A stretch of DNA of 12,294 nt from Lysobacteraceae bacterium (GTDB taxonomy: Bacteria > Pseudomonadota > Gammaproteobacteria > Xanthomonadales > Wenzhouxiangellaceae): assembly GCA_020201235.1 (NCBI GenBank), contig JAIVHD010000226.1:11214-23507 (forward strand). The letters run 5' to 3'. Positions 1 through 6,895 of the stretch are shown here, piece after piece. Below the pieces are notes generated by a model that worked only from the letters and a program-made list of their open reading frames with translations, did not search any database and had not been told where the DNA came from. Position 1 is the first letter of the stretch; every line of letters starts with the position of its first letter. The position numbers were made by a program, and so were the translations under genes.

Positions 1-114
1 GTGCTTCGCGTCACGGGCGTCTTCTTTAACTTTCTGTTTTATGCTCCCATCGCCGTTGTCACCGGGCATGCTGCCCGCGCTACGGCGATCGGAATCGGGG
101 TTGGATGATTTCAT
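1..114 (-). CDS. N-terminus of a small hydrophilic protein, cut by the window edge
   Basis: An open frame starts at the ATG complementary to 112-114 and runs off the left edge after 38 codons. It begins MKSSNPDSDRRSAGS and continues to a Lys/Asp-rich stretch ending KVKEDARDAKH. A good AGGAG Shine-Dalgarno lies on the minus strand (complement of 121-125), six bases before the ATG, which supports this start. The visible part is very hydrophilic, with no signal peptide or membrane segment. The charged KxKEDARDAK pattern suggests the start of an amphipathic helix, as in small stress-induced proteins, but I do not recognise the family. It lies downstream of the end-joining genes on the same strand but is separated from them by 230 bases and has its own ribosome binding site, so it is probably a separate unit. 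Confidence 0.6.
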   Translation of the reverse strand, partial: MKSSNPDSDRRSAGSMPGDNGDGSIKQKVKEDARDAKH

Positions 115-279
115 TACAAACTCCTTTCAGCGAGCACATTCCTGATTGGCGTGCTTTCAGCCCCAGTCTTTCACGATGCCGGTCTCCATTCCGTTCGCTA
201 ACAGACACTCAAGGGGTGCTTTTTTCAACCCGATTATGTAGAAGACTCCGCCGCGCCAGGATCAAAACCTTTAGTCCAC

Positions 280-310
280 AGATTACATAGATTTTAACAG
301 ATTGCAGATT
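280..310. repeat. Cluster of four AGATT direct repeats
   Basis: AGATT occurs at 280, 289, 299 and 306 inside an AT-rich patch. This is the only obvious structure in the 230-base gap (115-344) between the end of the SAP-tailed ku and the hydrophilic protein gene. The wording (CACAGATTA-like units about ten bases apart) resembles short dispersed intergenic repeats I associate with gammaproteobacterial genomes; that is recollection, not a search. The patch lies about 165 bases upstream of the ATG of the partial gene, so a regulatory role is possible but unproven. I found no convincing promoter or terminator in the rest of the gap. Confidence 0.4.
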
Positions 311-344
311 TTATTCGGAAAGGCCCGTTCGGTAACAATGCTTT

Positions 345-1346
345 TCAGTGACGCGCTACCGCGTTCTTCAATTCGGCCTTGGACATTGAGCTGCGTCCGC
401 GGATGTCCATCGACTGCGCCAGTTCATACAACTCCGTTTTGCTTTTCGACTTGAGCTCGCCGCCATTCACTCTCTTTCTTTTGCGGGCACTGTCTGCGGG
501 GGCCGCACGTGCGCGCTGCTTGCCTTGAAGTCGTTCCTTCAATACCTCCATCAGGTCGACGACGTTCGTGGTACTTTCGTCAACTTCCTCGGTTTCCGGG
601 CCGGCGGGGATGACATCGGTGCCGGATCGCAATTTTTTTTCGGCCAGCTTGACGATACTGGCGGTGTGCTGATCCTCGAGCGCGGCACGATCCAGGGTAT
701 TGGCTTTCAGTGCCTTGATGGCTTTGGCGAATTTCTTCATTTCGGCTGAATTTGCCGACACCCTGGGCGGCAACCCGATCGTCTCCGGACTGCGGACTTC
801 CTCGGCAAAGCGCAGCGTCTCCGCGCGCAGGATGCCGCCTTCGGCAAGGATGGCGCACAGGTATTGCTTGCCCCGCATCACAAATGTCGCAATTCCGGCA
901 CGTTCTTCCTGCGCCAGGATCTCGGCAAGCAGGCGATATGCCTTGGTCGTGCTGCCGTCCGGTACCAGAAAGTAGGCCCGTTCGAAATGCAGCGGGCTCA
1001 GAGCGTGCAGATCGACGAACTGCGCAAGGTCGATTTCGCGGGATTTTTCGGGATCGAGTGCATCCAGCTCATCGTCCTCGACAGTGATGAAGCGATCCTT
1101 CTCGAACTCATAGCCACGCACCAGGTCTTCGGCATCGAGCGGGTCGCCCGCCTCCGCGCCGCCCTCGTCCGTGCCGAAATAGCGGCGCTGGAGAAAGTTT
1201 CCCTGCGCATCAACCATCCGCAGGCGCAGCGTCGAGCCCCGGTTTGCCGGAAACAGACTCACCGGGACGCTGACCAGACCGAAGGTCACCACACCTGACC
1301 ACAACGGTTTCAGGGCCTCGGTCTGTTCGGTTGATTCCTTGGCCAT
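345..1346 (-). CDS. ku: Ku protein with SAP-like C-terminal tail (non-homologous end joining)
   Basis: Bacterial Ku forms a dimeric ring that binds DNA ends and recruits LigD. This 333-residue protein has the Ku core from about residue 13 (LWSGVVTFGLVSVPVSLF) to about 240. It includes the family-typical LDALDPEKSREIDL (95-108) and VMRGKQYL (156-163) stretches, then the conserved NVVDLMEVLKERL (261-273). A basic linker (RKRKRVNG, 288-295) leads to a SAP-like helix pair at about 297-332 (KSKTELYELAQSMDIRGRSSMSK). Such tails occur in a subset of bacterial Ku proteins and are expected to add DNA binding. Its ATG overlaps the stop of the upstream ku gene by one base (TGATG), so translation is probably coupled; its own Shine-Dalgarno is weak. 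A run of eight A on the coding strand falls at Glu236-Lys238. Confidence 0.95.
   Translation of the reverse strand: MAKESTEQTEALKPLWSGVVTFGLVSVPVSLFPANRGSTLRLRMVDAQGNFLQRRYFGTDEGGAEAGDPLDAEDLVRGYEFEKDRFITVEDDELDALDPEKSREIDLAQFVDLHALSPLHFERAYFLVPDGSTTKAYRLLAEILAQEERAGIATFVMRGKQYLCAILAEGGILRAETLRFAEEVRSPETIGLPPRVSANSAEMKKFAKAIKALKANTLDRAALEDQHTASIVKLAEKKLRSGTDVIPAGPETEEVDESTTNVVDLMEVLKERLQGKQRARAAPADSARKRKRVNGGELKSKSKTELYELAQSMDIRGRSSMSKAELKNAVARH
633..640 (-). repeat. Eight-A homopolymer in ku, possible slippage site
   Basis: The plus strand reads eight T, so the ku coding strand has GAA AAA AAA (Glu-Lys-Lys, residues 236-238). One extra A during transcription or replication would shift the reading frame. 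The shifted product would continue 18 residues beyond the two lysines and stop at 580. It would keep the Ku core but lose the conserved C-terminal helix, the basic linker and the SAP-like tail, giving about 256 residues, close to the 259 of the neighbouring tail-less Ku. The run and the consequence are read from sequence; actual slippage is inference. Confidence 0.5.
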
Positions 1347-2125
1347 CAGGCGCTCTTGCGCACGGATTGGAGACTTTCCTGCAGCGCGCGGGTCAAATCC
1401 TCGCTGGGTTTCTTTTTCGATGGTTTGACCAGCTTGAGGCGTGGTCCACCCTTGGCTTTTGACTCGATCAGCTTGACGACGCGATCGCGATAGGCATCGT
1501 GAAAGTCAGACAGATCCAGGTCCGCGGCGAGCATGCCAATCAGCTGGCGAGCCATTTCCAGCTCTTTCGGATTCAGCGCTGAGCCGCCGGGTGCCTCGAG
1601 GTTTTCCGCAGAAACGACTTCGTCGGCGTGTCTCAGTGACATCAGTACCGGATAGCCCTGATGCAGACGCAGCGCGCCGATATACGACTTGCCGCGCATG
1701 ACCCAGCGCGCAAGGCCTTCCAACTCACTGTTTTCCATGGCTTCGGCGAACGCAAAGTAAGCCGCGCTGTTGCCGTCGGGTCCGAGGTAGTAGGGTCTGT
1801 CGTACCAGCGATGGTCGATCTGACTGACCGGCAGGAAAGCGAGAATCTCGATCTCGCGCGATGGTTCAGGTTCCAGCGCGTCGAGCTCGTCCGAATTGAG
1901 AATCGTCCGGTCACCGTTCTCGGCCACATAGGCTCGCCGGGTTTCGTCGTGCGGCACGATTTCGTCGGTCTCGGGATTGACCATGGCCTGGCGGACGGGC
2001 CGTGAATCGGCGCGGTTGAGGATGCGGAAACGAATGTTTCGATCCTCGATTGCAGAATAAAGCTTCACCGGCACCTCTGAGCTGCCGCAGTGAATCACTG
2101 CTTTCCACATCGCGCGCGCCGCCAT
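1346..2125 (-). CDS. ku: Second Ku protein, core only, without SAP tail
   Basis: This 259-residue protein is a paralogue of the Ku encoded next to it. The core begins at MWKAVIHCGSSEVPVKLYSA. Here the usual FGLV before the VPVKLYSA motif is replaced by CGSS, a visible departure from the family norm. LDALEPEPSREIEIL and VMRGKSYIGALR match the same landmarks as in the paralogue. It ends in a Lys-rich tail (KLVKPSKKKPSEDL) followed by a short helix, with no SAP-like segment. The start is supported by GGGAG about nine bases upstream. The ligD stop is only 16 bases away, so the three genes are almost certainly one transcript. With two unequal Ku genes in tandem, a heterodimer is plausible, as reported for paired Ku proteins of Sinorhizobium. 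Confidence 0.93.
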   Translation of the reverse strand: MAARAMWKAVIHCGSSEVPVKLYSAIEDRNIRFRILNRADSRPVRQAMVNPETDEIVPHDETRRAYVAENGDRTILNSDELDALEPEPSREIEILAFLPVSQIDHRWYDRPYYLGPDGNSAAYFAFAEAMENSELEGLARWVMRGKSYIGALRLHQGYPVLMSLRHADEVVSAENLEAPGGSALNPKELEMARQLIGMLAADLDLSDFHDAYRDRVVKLIESKAKGGPRLKLVKPSKKKPSEDLTRALQESLQSVRKSA

Positions 2126-2141
2126 CAGTACTCTCCCGGAG

Positions 2142-4685
2142 TCATAGCCCTACTGCCTTGCGCATGCCCGGTGTGATCGCGACACGGGCTTCGTAAAACT
2201 CGCCCCACGGATTGTCCTTGAGGGCTAAGAGCCGTCGGCGCAGGTTGGCGACCGAGTAGCGATCCGGGCGCAGTGCTGTAGTCAGCTCATCCCAACGCAC
2301 CGGGACCGCTACCGGTGCTCCTGGCCTGGCCCGGGTCGAATAGCAGGCGACCGCGGTGGCCCCGCGCCCATTGCGCAAATAGTCGATGAAGATCTTGTTG
2401 CGACGTTTCGCTTTGGAAAGCAGGGTTGTCAGGCGAGAGGGGGCGTCTGCAGCATGTCGTTCGGATACGGCTTTCGCAAACGCCTTGACGCCGGTCCAGT
2501 CCGTTGTGGGCTGAAGCGGTACAACGACATGCACGCCCTTTCCACCTGTGGTGCGAACAAACGCGTGCAGACCAAGCGATTCAAGACGTGCTTGCAGCTC
2601 GCGGGCGGCAACAAGGATATCGTTCCAACTGACACCGGGCGATGGATCCAGATCGAACACCATCAGGTCAGGGCGTTCCAGATCCGTGATCAGACTGCCA
2701 AACGGATGGAATTCGAGCGCTCCTGACTGCACCAGTGCGATGACATGGGCGATCGATTGGACATAAGCATACGGCTTGACGCCCTTGCTCTGTGCAAAAT
2801 CCTGCCGCGGAACGTTGGGCGCCTGGTTGTTCAATAAGTGTTTCTGAAAAAAACATTTCTGCTGGCTTCCGTCCGGGCAGCGGACCAGGGAAAGAAGACG
2901 GTTGGCAAGCGTCGGCATCAACCAGTCCTGGATATCGGCATAAAAGCGGGCGAGCTCAATTTTTGTCAGACCAATATCCGGATAGACCACGCGTTCGGGA
3001 TGGGTGATTTGAATACCCTCGACCACATCATCGTGGTCACCGCGGGCCGGTTTGTGGGTTACGGCGGGGGATTTACGGCCAGCCACAACAGTCGGGCCAC
3101 TTTTCTCGCGTACTCCATGGAACGTTGGATGGCGCAGACGCCCATCTTGCGTGCGTTCGCTGAAGACAACATTGACGACCAGCGCGGGCGCCACCCAGGT
3201 GACACCGCGCGCTTCGGGTACGGCGTCCGCGAAGGGCGATTCCAGTTGGCTGGTCTTGCTCAAGATCTCATGCAGATCGGCCAGCTGCCTATTGCTGAAA
3301 CCGGTTCCGACACGACCCTGGTAGACCAGCGCATCGCCATCCCAGCTGCCCAGCAGCAAAGCACCGAATCCCCTGCGCGAGCCGGACGGCGGGGTAAATC
3401 CGCCAACGACGAACTCGTCGTCCTGCAGGCATTTGATTTTCAGCCAGGCCCTGGTACGCCGATTGCTGTACCGTCCCTGGGCACGCTTTGCCATCGTGCC
3501 TTCGAGGCCGAGTTCGCAGGCCTGGTCGAAGAATTCCTGGCCATGTCCAGCGATGTGATTGGTAAACCGTATCGTCGATCCGGTCATCCCGAGGCCGCTT
3601 TGGTGCAACAGTTGATGCAACACCTGTTTGCGATCAATCAGCGTTGCCCTCGTCAGATCGAAGCCATCCAGGTACGCCAGATCGAACAGCTGCAACACCA
3701 GGGCGCTGGTTTCTTTCGAACTGATCAGTCCCTGCAGCAGACCGAAATCGGACACGCCTCCAGGCCCCAGCGCGATCATCTCGCCGTCGAGAATCGCGTT
3801 TTCTGCCTTCAGTGTCTGGAGTTGCTCCGCCTGTGCCGCAAAGCGTGCCGTCCAATCGTTGCCATTGCGGGTCAGCAGTCTGACGATACCTTGATCCACA
3901 TGAACGATGATCCGGTAGCCGTCGAACTTGATTTCATGAACCCATTGCCCACCATCGGGCGCCAGTTCTGCGGCGGTTGCAAGCTGCGGTGCGAAGCTTT
4001 TGGGCAAGCCGCGCGGGCGTGCACCTGGAATGTCAGCAGGTGAGGCAGGCGTGCGATCGTTTGAGGCGATCGAGGACTCCACGAAAGCATCGCCGCGGGC
4101 AATTTCGGCCATGCTCCGTCCGCTGTGAATGCTGCGATCGTGGGCCTGTGCATCGCCTACATCATCCGTCCCGCGTTTGATCAGCAGCCAGTTCCTGGCC
4201 GGCTTGTCGGGTCTGGCACCACTACGCACCAGGGTCCACGCACCCTTCAATTTGCTGCCATCGAGCATGAAGTCAATGCGGTCGGCATCACGCTTGCCGT
4301 TCACAACCCAACTGCCGGCATCCCAGAGCATCACCGTTCCGCCACCATACTGGCCTTTGGGGATGGTGCCTTCAAACGCGCCGTATTCGATGGGATGGTC
4401 CTCAACTTCGACCGCCAGCCGCTTCTGGCCACGTTTCAGGCCCGGACCTTTGGGCAGGGCCCAGCTGCGCAGAACGCCTTCTTCCTCCAGGCGCAGATCA
4501 TAGTGATCGTGACTGGCTGCGTGCTTGTGCATTACATAGCGCTGGCCTGACGACGAACGCAATGCGTCTTCGCCGACCGGTTCCTGCGTGTGGTCGAAGT
4601 CACGCTTGCGGTGATAGGCGGTCAAGGATCGTCGTTCAGCAATGGTCATATCGTGAACCGAATCAGTGGCAGGCGCTACGGACAT
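2142..4685 (-). CDS. ligD: Multifunctional DNA ligase D (phosphoesterase-ligase-polymerase)
   Basis: LigD processes, fills in and seals DNA ends held by Ku. The 847-residue protein has the order seen in Pseudomonas LigD (about 840 residues). First is a 3'-phosphoesterase domain at about 20-175, with candidate metal/catalytic residues His55, His61, Asp63, Arg65 and His97 in KHAASHDHYDLRLE and EDHPIEY. Next is an ATP-dependent ligase at about 225-530, with nucleotidyl Lys253 in KFDG, a LEGTMAKR motif (394-401) and WLKIK (414-418). Last is an archaeo-eukaryotic-primase-type polymerase at about 550-847, with metal Asp678 and Asp680 in VFDLD, His719 in GGKGVHV and Asp768 in FIDYL. All three active sites look intact. 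The ATG follows AAGGA at normal spacing. It is first in the operon, 152 bases from the divergent glucosaminidase gene. Confidence 0.97.
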   Translation of the reverse strand: MSVAPATDSVHDMTIAERRSLTAYHRKRDFDHTQEPVGEDALRSSSGQRYVMHKHAASHDHYDLRLEEEGVLRSWALPKGPGLKRGQKRLAVEVEDHPIEYGAFEGTIPKGQYGGGTVMLWDAGSWVVNGKRDADRIDFMLDGSKLKGAWTLVRSGARPDKPARNWLLIKRGTDDVGDAQAHDRSIHSGRSMAEIARGDAFVESSIASNDRTPASPADIPGARPRGLPKSFAPQLATAAELAPDGGQWVHEIKFDGYRIIVHVDQGIVRLLTRNGNDWTARFAAQAEQLQTLKAENAILDGEMIALGPGGVSDFGLLQGLISSKETSALVLQLFDLAYLDGFDLTRATLIDRKQVLHQLLHQSGLGMTGSTIRFTNHIAGHGQEFFDQACELGLEGTMAKRAQGRYSNRRTRAWLKIKCLQDDEFVVGGFTPPSGSRRGFGALLLGSWDGDALVYQGRVGTGFSNRQLADLHEILSKTSQLESPFADAVPEARGVTWVAPALVVNVVFSERTQDGRLRHPTFHGVREKSGPTVVAGRKSPAVTHKPARGDHDDVVEGIQITHPERVVYPDIGLTKIELARFYADIQDWLMPTLANRLLSLVRCPDGSQQKCFFQKHLLNNQAPNVPRQDFAQSKGVKPYAYVQSIAHVIALVQSGALEFHPFGSLITDLERPDLMVFDLDPSPGVSWNDILVAARELQARLESLGLHAFVRTTGGKGVHVVVPLQPTTDWTGVKAFAKAVSERHAADAPSRLTTLLSKAKRRNKIFIDYLRNGRGATAVACYSTRARPGAPVAVPVRWDELTTALRPDRYSVANLRRRLLALKDNPWGEFYEARVAITPGMRKAVGL

Positions 4686-4837
4686 TCTTCCGTTCCTTCA
4701 GGAAGTGTCCGCATTCCCCTCAAATAGTTCTGTGCGGTCGATAACACGCCGGGGTAAATCATGGGTGCGATACCGAACAGACACCGCCAGGCCACTGGCA
4801 GCAGTGTACGGTAGAACACCCATCTCGAGATCAGATC
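4686..4837. promoter_or_regulatory. Divergent intergenic region with two short inverted repeats
   Basis: This 152-base gap must hold the start signals for ligD (minus) and the glucosaminidase gene (plus). Two dyads are visible. One is TTCC/GGAA (4693-4696 and 4701-4704), with the four-base loop overlapping the ligD Shine-Dalgarno. The other is GCCAG/CTGGC (4786-4790 and 4795-4799) separated by four bases, in the middle of the leader of both genes. The second could be an operator. I could not identify a convincing -35/-10 pair on either strand. Confidence 0.35.
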
Positions 4838-5824
4838 GTGAAATTTAAATGCAGGATGACCCGCCCCATTTGCGGCTTTTTGCTGTCGCTGACACTGTCT
4901 ACTGGAGGGTTGGCGGACTCGGGAAAAACAGATCCAATGATCGATGCCCTTGTGCCGGGCAGTATCAAGATTCATTCGACCGAAGCGCTGATGACTTATC
5001 TCGTCGGTCATGACTTCGAATGGCCGGTGGGCAGGCCAGTAGACAACCATCGTCGCACCCTCATTGTTCCGCGTATCGTGACCCATGATCTACCGGTGGA
5101 CTGGGCCCACGGCCTGGATGTGGCAAACCGGAAAAGCATTTTTATCCGGCTGCTGGCACCGTTAATATTGCTTGCCAACGAACAAATCAACGCGGACCGA
5201 ACCTATATATTGGACGCTCTGGTTTCTGGTCATGCAGAGAACTTATTGAATTCAGAACGGTACCGGATGATTGTAAGCAGCTACCGCCTTCCCGCAGACA
5301 CCGCTCCTTTGAACGTATTAAAACGCGTTGACATCATCCCCCCGGCACTGGCTATTTCCCAGGCGATCCTGGAGAGCGGTTGGGGCACATCAAGATTTGC
5401 GGCCGAAGGTAACGCTTTGTACGGCGAATGGGTCTGGATCGGCGGCATGAAGCCGATGCAGCGCGATACGTCATTGGGGGATTACGGCGTACGTCGTTTC
5501 TCATCCTTGCTACGTTCTGCCCTGTCTTACATGCGCAATCTAAACACCAATCACCACTATCAGGATTTCAGAACGGCGCGCTTGCAACTGCGGTTGCGGG
5601 AGGAGTCGCTGGACGGCTGCAGTCTGGCTACCCACCTCGCAGCCTATTCGGCACTCGACGGCGAAATATACCGTGATGCATTGTGCGAGCTGATCTTGCA
5701 GAATAATTTGCAGCTTGTCGATTCGGCCGTACTGGCATCTTCGCCGGCGGTCATGCTTGATCTTGAGGTGACTCAACCACTGATGACCACAGCCCTTATG
5801 AGCGGCGCCGGAAAAACCAACTGA
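4838..5824 (+). CDS. Secreted Bax-like beta-N-acetylglucosaminidase
   Basis: The 328-residue protein starts MKFKCRMTRPICGFLLSLTL, a short basic segment followed by a hydrophobic stretch and a likely cleavage point near GGLADS (23-28). It is therefore probably exported to the periplasm. The catalytic region is of the Bax/GH73 glucosaminidase type: PPALAISQAILESGWGTSRF (168-187), with Glu179 as the likely catalytic acid, then GNALYGEW (191-198). These enzymes cut the glycan strand of peptidoglycan. A Bax-type N-terminal region (about 60-165) precedes the catalytic part, as expected for the family. The start taken is GTG; an internal ATG at codon 7 would still give a signal peptide, and neither has a strong Shine-Dalgarno. 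It is followed after 41 bases by the ClpP-like gene, possibly cotranscribed. Base composition looks a little more AT-rich than its neighbours. Confidence 0.85.
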   Translation: MKFKCRMTRPICGFLLSLTLSTGGLADSGKTDPMIDALVPGSIKIHSTEALMTYLVGHDFEWPVGRPVDNHRRTLIVPRIVTHDLPVDWAHGLDVANRKSIFIRLLAPLILLANEQINADRTYILDALVSGHAENLLNSERYRMIVSSYRLPADTAPLNVLKRVDIIPPALAISQAILESGWGTSRFAAEGNALYGEWVWIGGMKPMQRDTSLGDYGVRRFSSLLRSALSYMRNLNTNHHYQDFRTARLQLRLREESLDGCSLATHLAAYSALDGEIYRDALCELILQNNLQLVDSAVLASSPAVMLDLEVTQPLMTTALMSGAGKTN

Positions 5825-5865
5825 AATGCAACGACAGGGATTTCCTCAAATAGTGGAGTTTACCA

Positions 5866-6429
5866 ATGCCCGATTCTGATCGTTGCGCCCTGCTGGCCAA
5901 TCCACATATCCGCCTATCGGGCACTGTCGATCAGGATATGTACGAAAGCTTTCGGACGCAGCTCCTGGCTTGTCCCGCGAGCGGGCCCATCGTTGTCACC
6001 ATTACCACGCTGGGCGGCGATCCCGAGGTGGCGCGAACAATGGGCGACGATATTCGCTTGCTGCGCGAGCAGGGCGCGCGCGATATCCTATTCCTCGGTA
6101 AAGTTGCGGTCTATTCGGCCGGTGCCACGTTCATGGCGTCCTTCCCGGTCGATTGCCGGTTTTTGACCAAAGCGACGCGGCTGATGATCCACGAGCGCCA
6201 GTTGTACAAGACCATGAACGTCGATGGTCCGCTGCGTAGCTGTGTCGCCGCACTCAAGGCCACGCTCCACCAGATCGAGCATTCGATTCTTATCGAGGAG
6301 GAGGGCTTCCGGGCGATCGTCAAGGGCTCGAAGGTTGATTTCGAAACGATGCGTGACCGGGCTCCCGAAAACTGGTATATCGATTGCCACGAAGCGCTCG
6401 AACTCGGGCTTGTTCACGACGTGATTTGA
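5866..6429 (+). CDS. ClpP-like peptidase (family S14 fold), possibly altered triad
   Basis: The 187-residue protein has the ClpP fold signature. TTLGGDPEVA (47-56) stands where ClpP has its NSPGG substrate-binding strand. VYSAGATFMAS (82-92) aligns with the nucleophile segment, giving Ser84. TRLMIHER (104-111) supplies His109. Near the end, CHEALELGLVHDV matches the ClpP SAPEAVEYGLVD segment. By ungapped alignment from memory to E. coli ClpP, catalytic Asp171 falls on Asn169 (APENWY); Asp164 and Asp173 lie close and might substitute. There is no signal peptide, so it is cytoplasmic despite following a secreted hydrolase. A GGAG seven bases before the ATG supports the start. No Clp ATPase gene lies in the window, so it is an orphan. 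It may be a peptidase acting alone, with a housekeeping ATPase, or as an inactive partner. Confidence 0.8.
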   Translation: MPDSDRCALLANPHIRLSGTVDQDMYESFRTQLLACPASGPIVVTITTLGGDPEVARTMGDDIRLLREQGARDILFLGKVAVYSAGATFMASFPVDCRFLTKATRLMIHERQLYKTMNVDGPLRSCVAALKATLHQIEHSILIEEEGFRAIVKGSKVDFETMRDRAPENWYIDCHEALELGLVHDVI

Positions 6430-6488
6430 GCCGCTATGGAGTGGTAGCGAGCAGACGCTGCGAAGCCTCTGGTGGCAACGTGCGATAG

Positions 6489-6872
6489 CACACGTCGATC
6501 CTGAACGACAAAGGACAATCGAGCTTCTACGGCAAAGTTGGCGGCGCCGTGGTCACCGGCAACGAAGACGGTATCAAGCATTGCGCGATGTCGATTCTGT
6601 ACTCGCTCGGGCATCTGGGCTACACCATTCCGCCGCAGGCCGATTGTGACTGGATCGGCGAGGCCGGGCCAGGACCATCCTACGGCGATGACGGCATCGT
6701 CGGAATCGACAATGAATTCACCCAACGCAACACCACGATCATGACCTGGAATCTCCTGCACATGGCGCGGATGCTGAAGGAAGCCGGTGGGCTGCCGAAC
6801 CACGGCAACGATCGTGAGGCCTGGAAAGCCGGCTGCCGCTTTGGCTATGAGAACCCGGAGCACAGGGCCTAG
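6489..6872 (+). pseudogene. Flavodoxin-family NAD(P)H oxidoreductase, N-terminally truncated remnant
   Basis: The frame downstream of a TAG at 6486 encodes a sequence typical of the second half of flavodoxin-family FMN reductases: FYGKVGGAVVTGNEDGIKH, then GYTIPPQADCDWIGEAGPGPSY, NRT-type NTTIMTWNLLHMARMLK, and a terminal GCRFGYENPEHRA. From memory, the complete proteins have about 100 more residues at the front, with the FMN-phosphate loop and the TPxWxG flavin-binding loop. These are absent: only 59 bases separate the ClpP-like stop from this frame, and I find no matching segment in other frames there. No good start or Shine-Dalgarno is present; GTG at 6549 is the first usable start and would give 107 residues. 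The simplest reading is a deletion that removed the promoter and N-terminal half, leaving a non-functional remnant. Confidence 0.75.
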
Positions 6873-6895
6873 TTGGCCATGCGGTTAATTAGGCA

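Noticed and set aside
864-1298. A plus-strand frame of 144 codons
   Set aside because: Antisense to the intact SAP-tailed ku gene, with no motif of its own.
2847-2853. Seven-A run in ligD, considered as a frameshift site
   Set aside because: It encodes the conserved Cys-Phe-Phe-Gln-Lys-His motif of the polymerase domain, so the run is explained by the protein. A shift here would only destroy the domain.
2838-4043. A plus-strand open frame of 401 codons
   Set aside because: It lies wholly antisense to ligD, whose three domains are intact. The protein has no recognisable motif and its openness is explained by ligD codon bias.
4676-5086. A minus-strand open frame of 136 codons reaching into the ligD start
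   Set aside because: It overlaps the signal peptide region of the glucosaminidase gene on the other strand and runs out of frame into ligD. No family features.
6414-6863. A minus-strand open frame of 149 codons
   Set aside because: It is antisense to the recognisable flavodoxin-family remnant and overlaps the end of the ClpP-like gene. No ribosome site or known motif.
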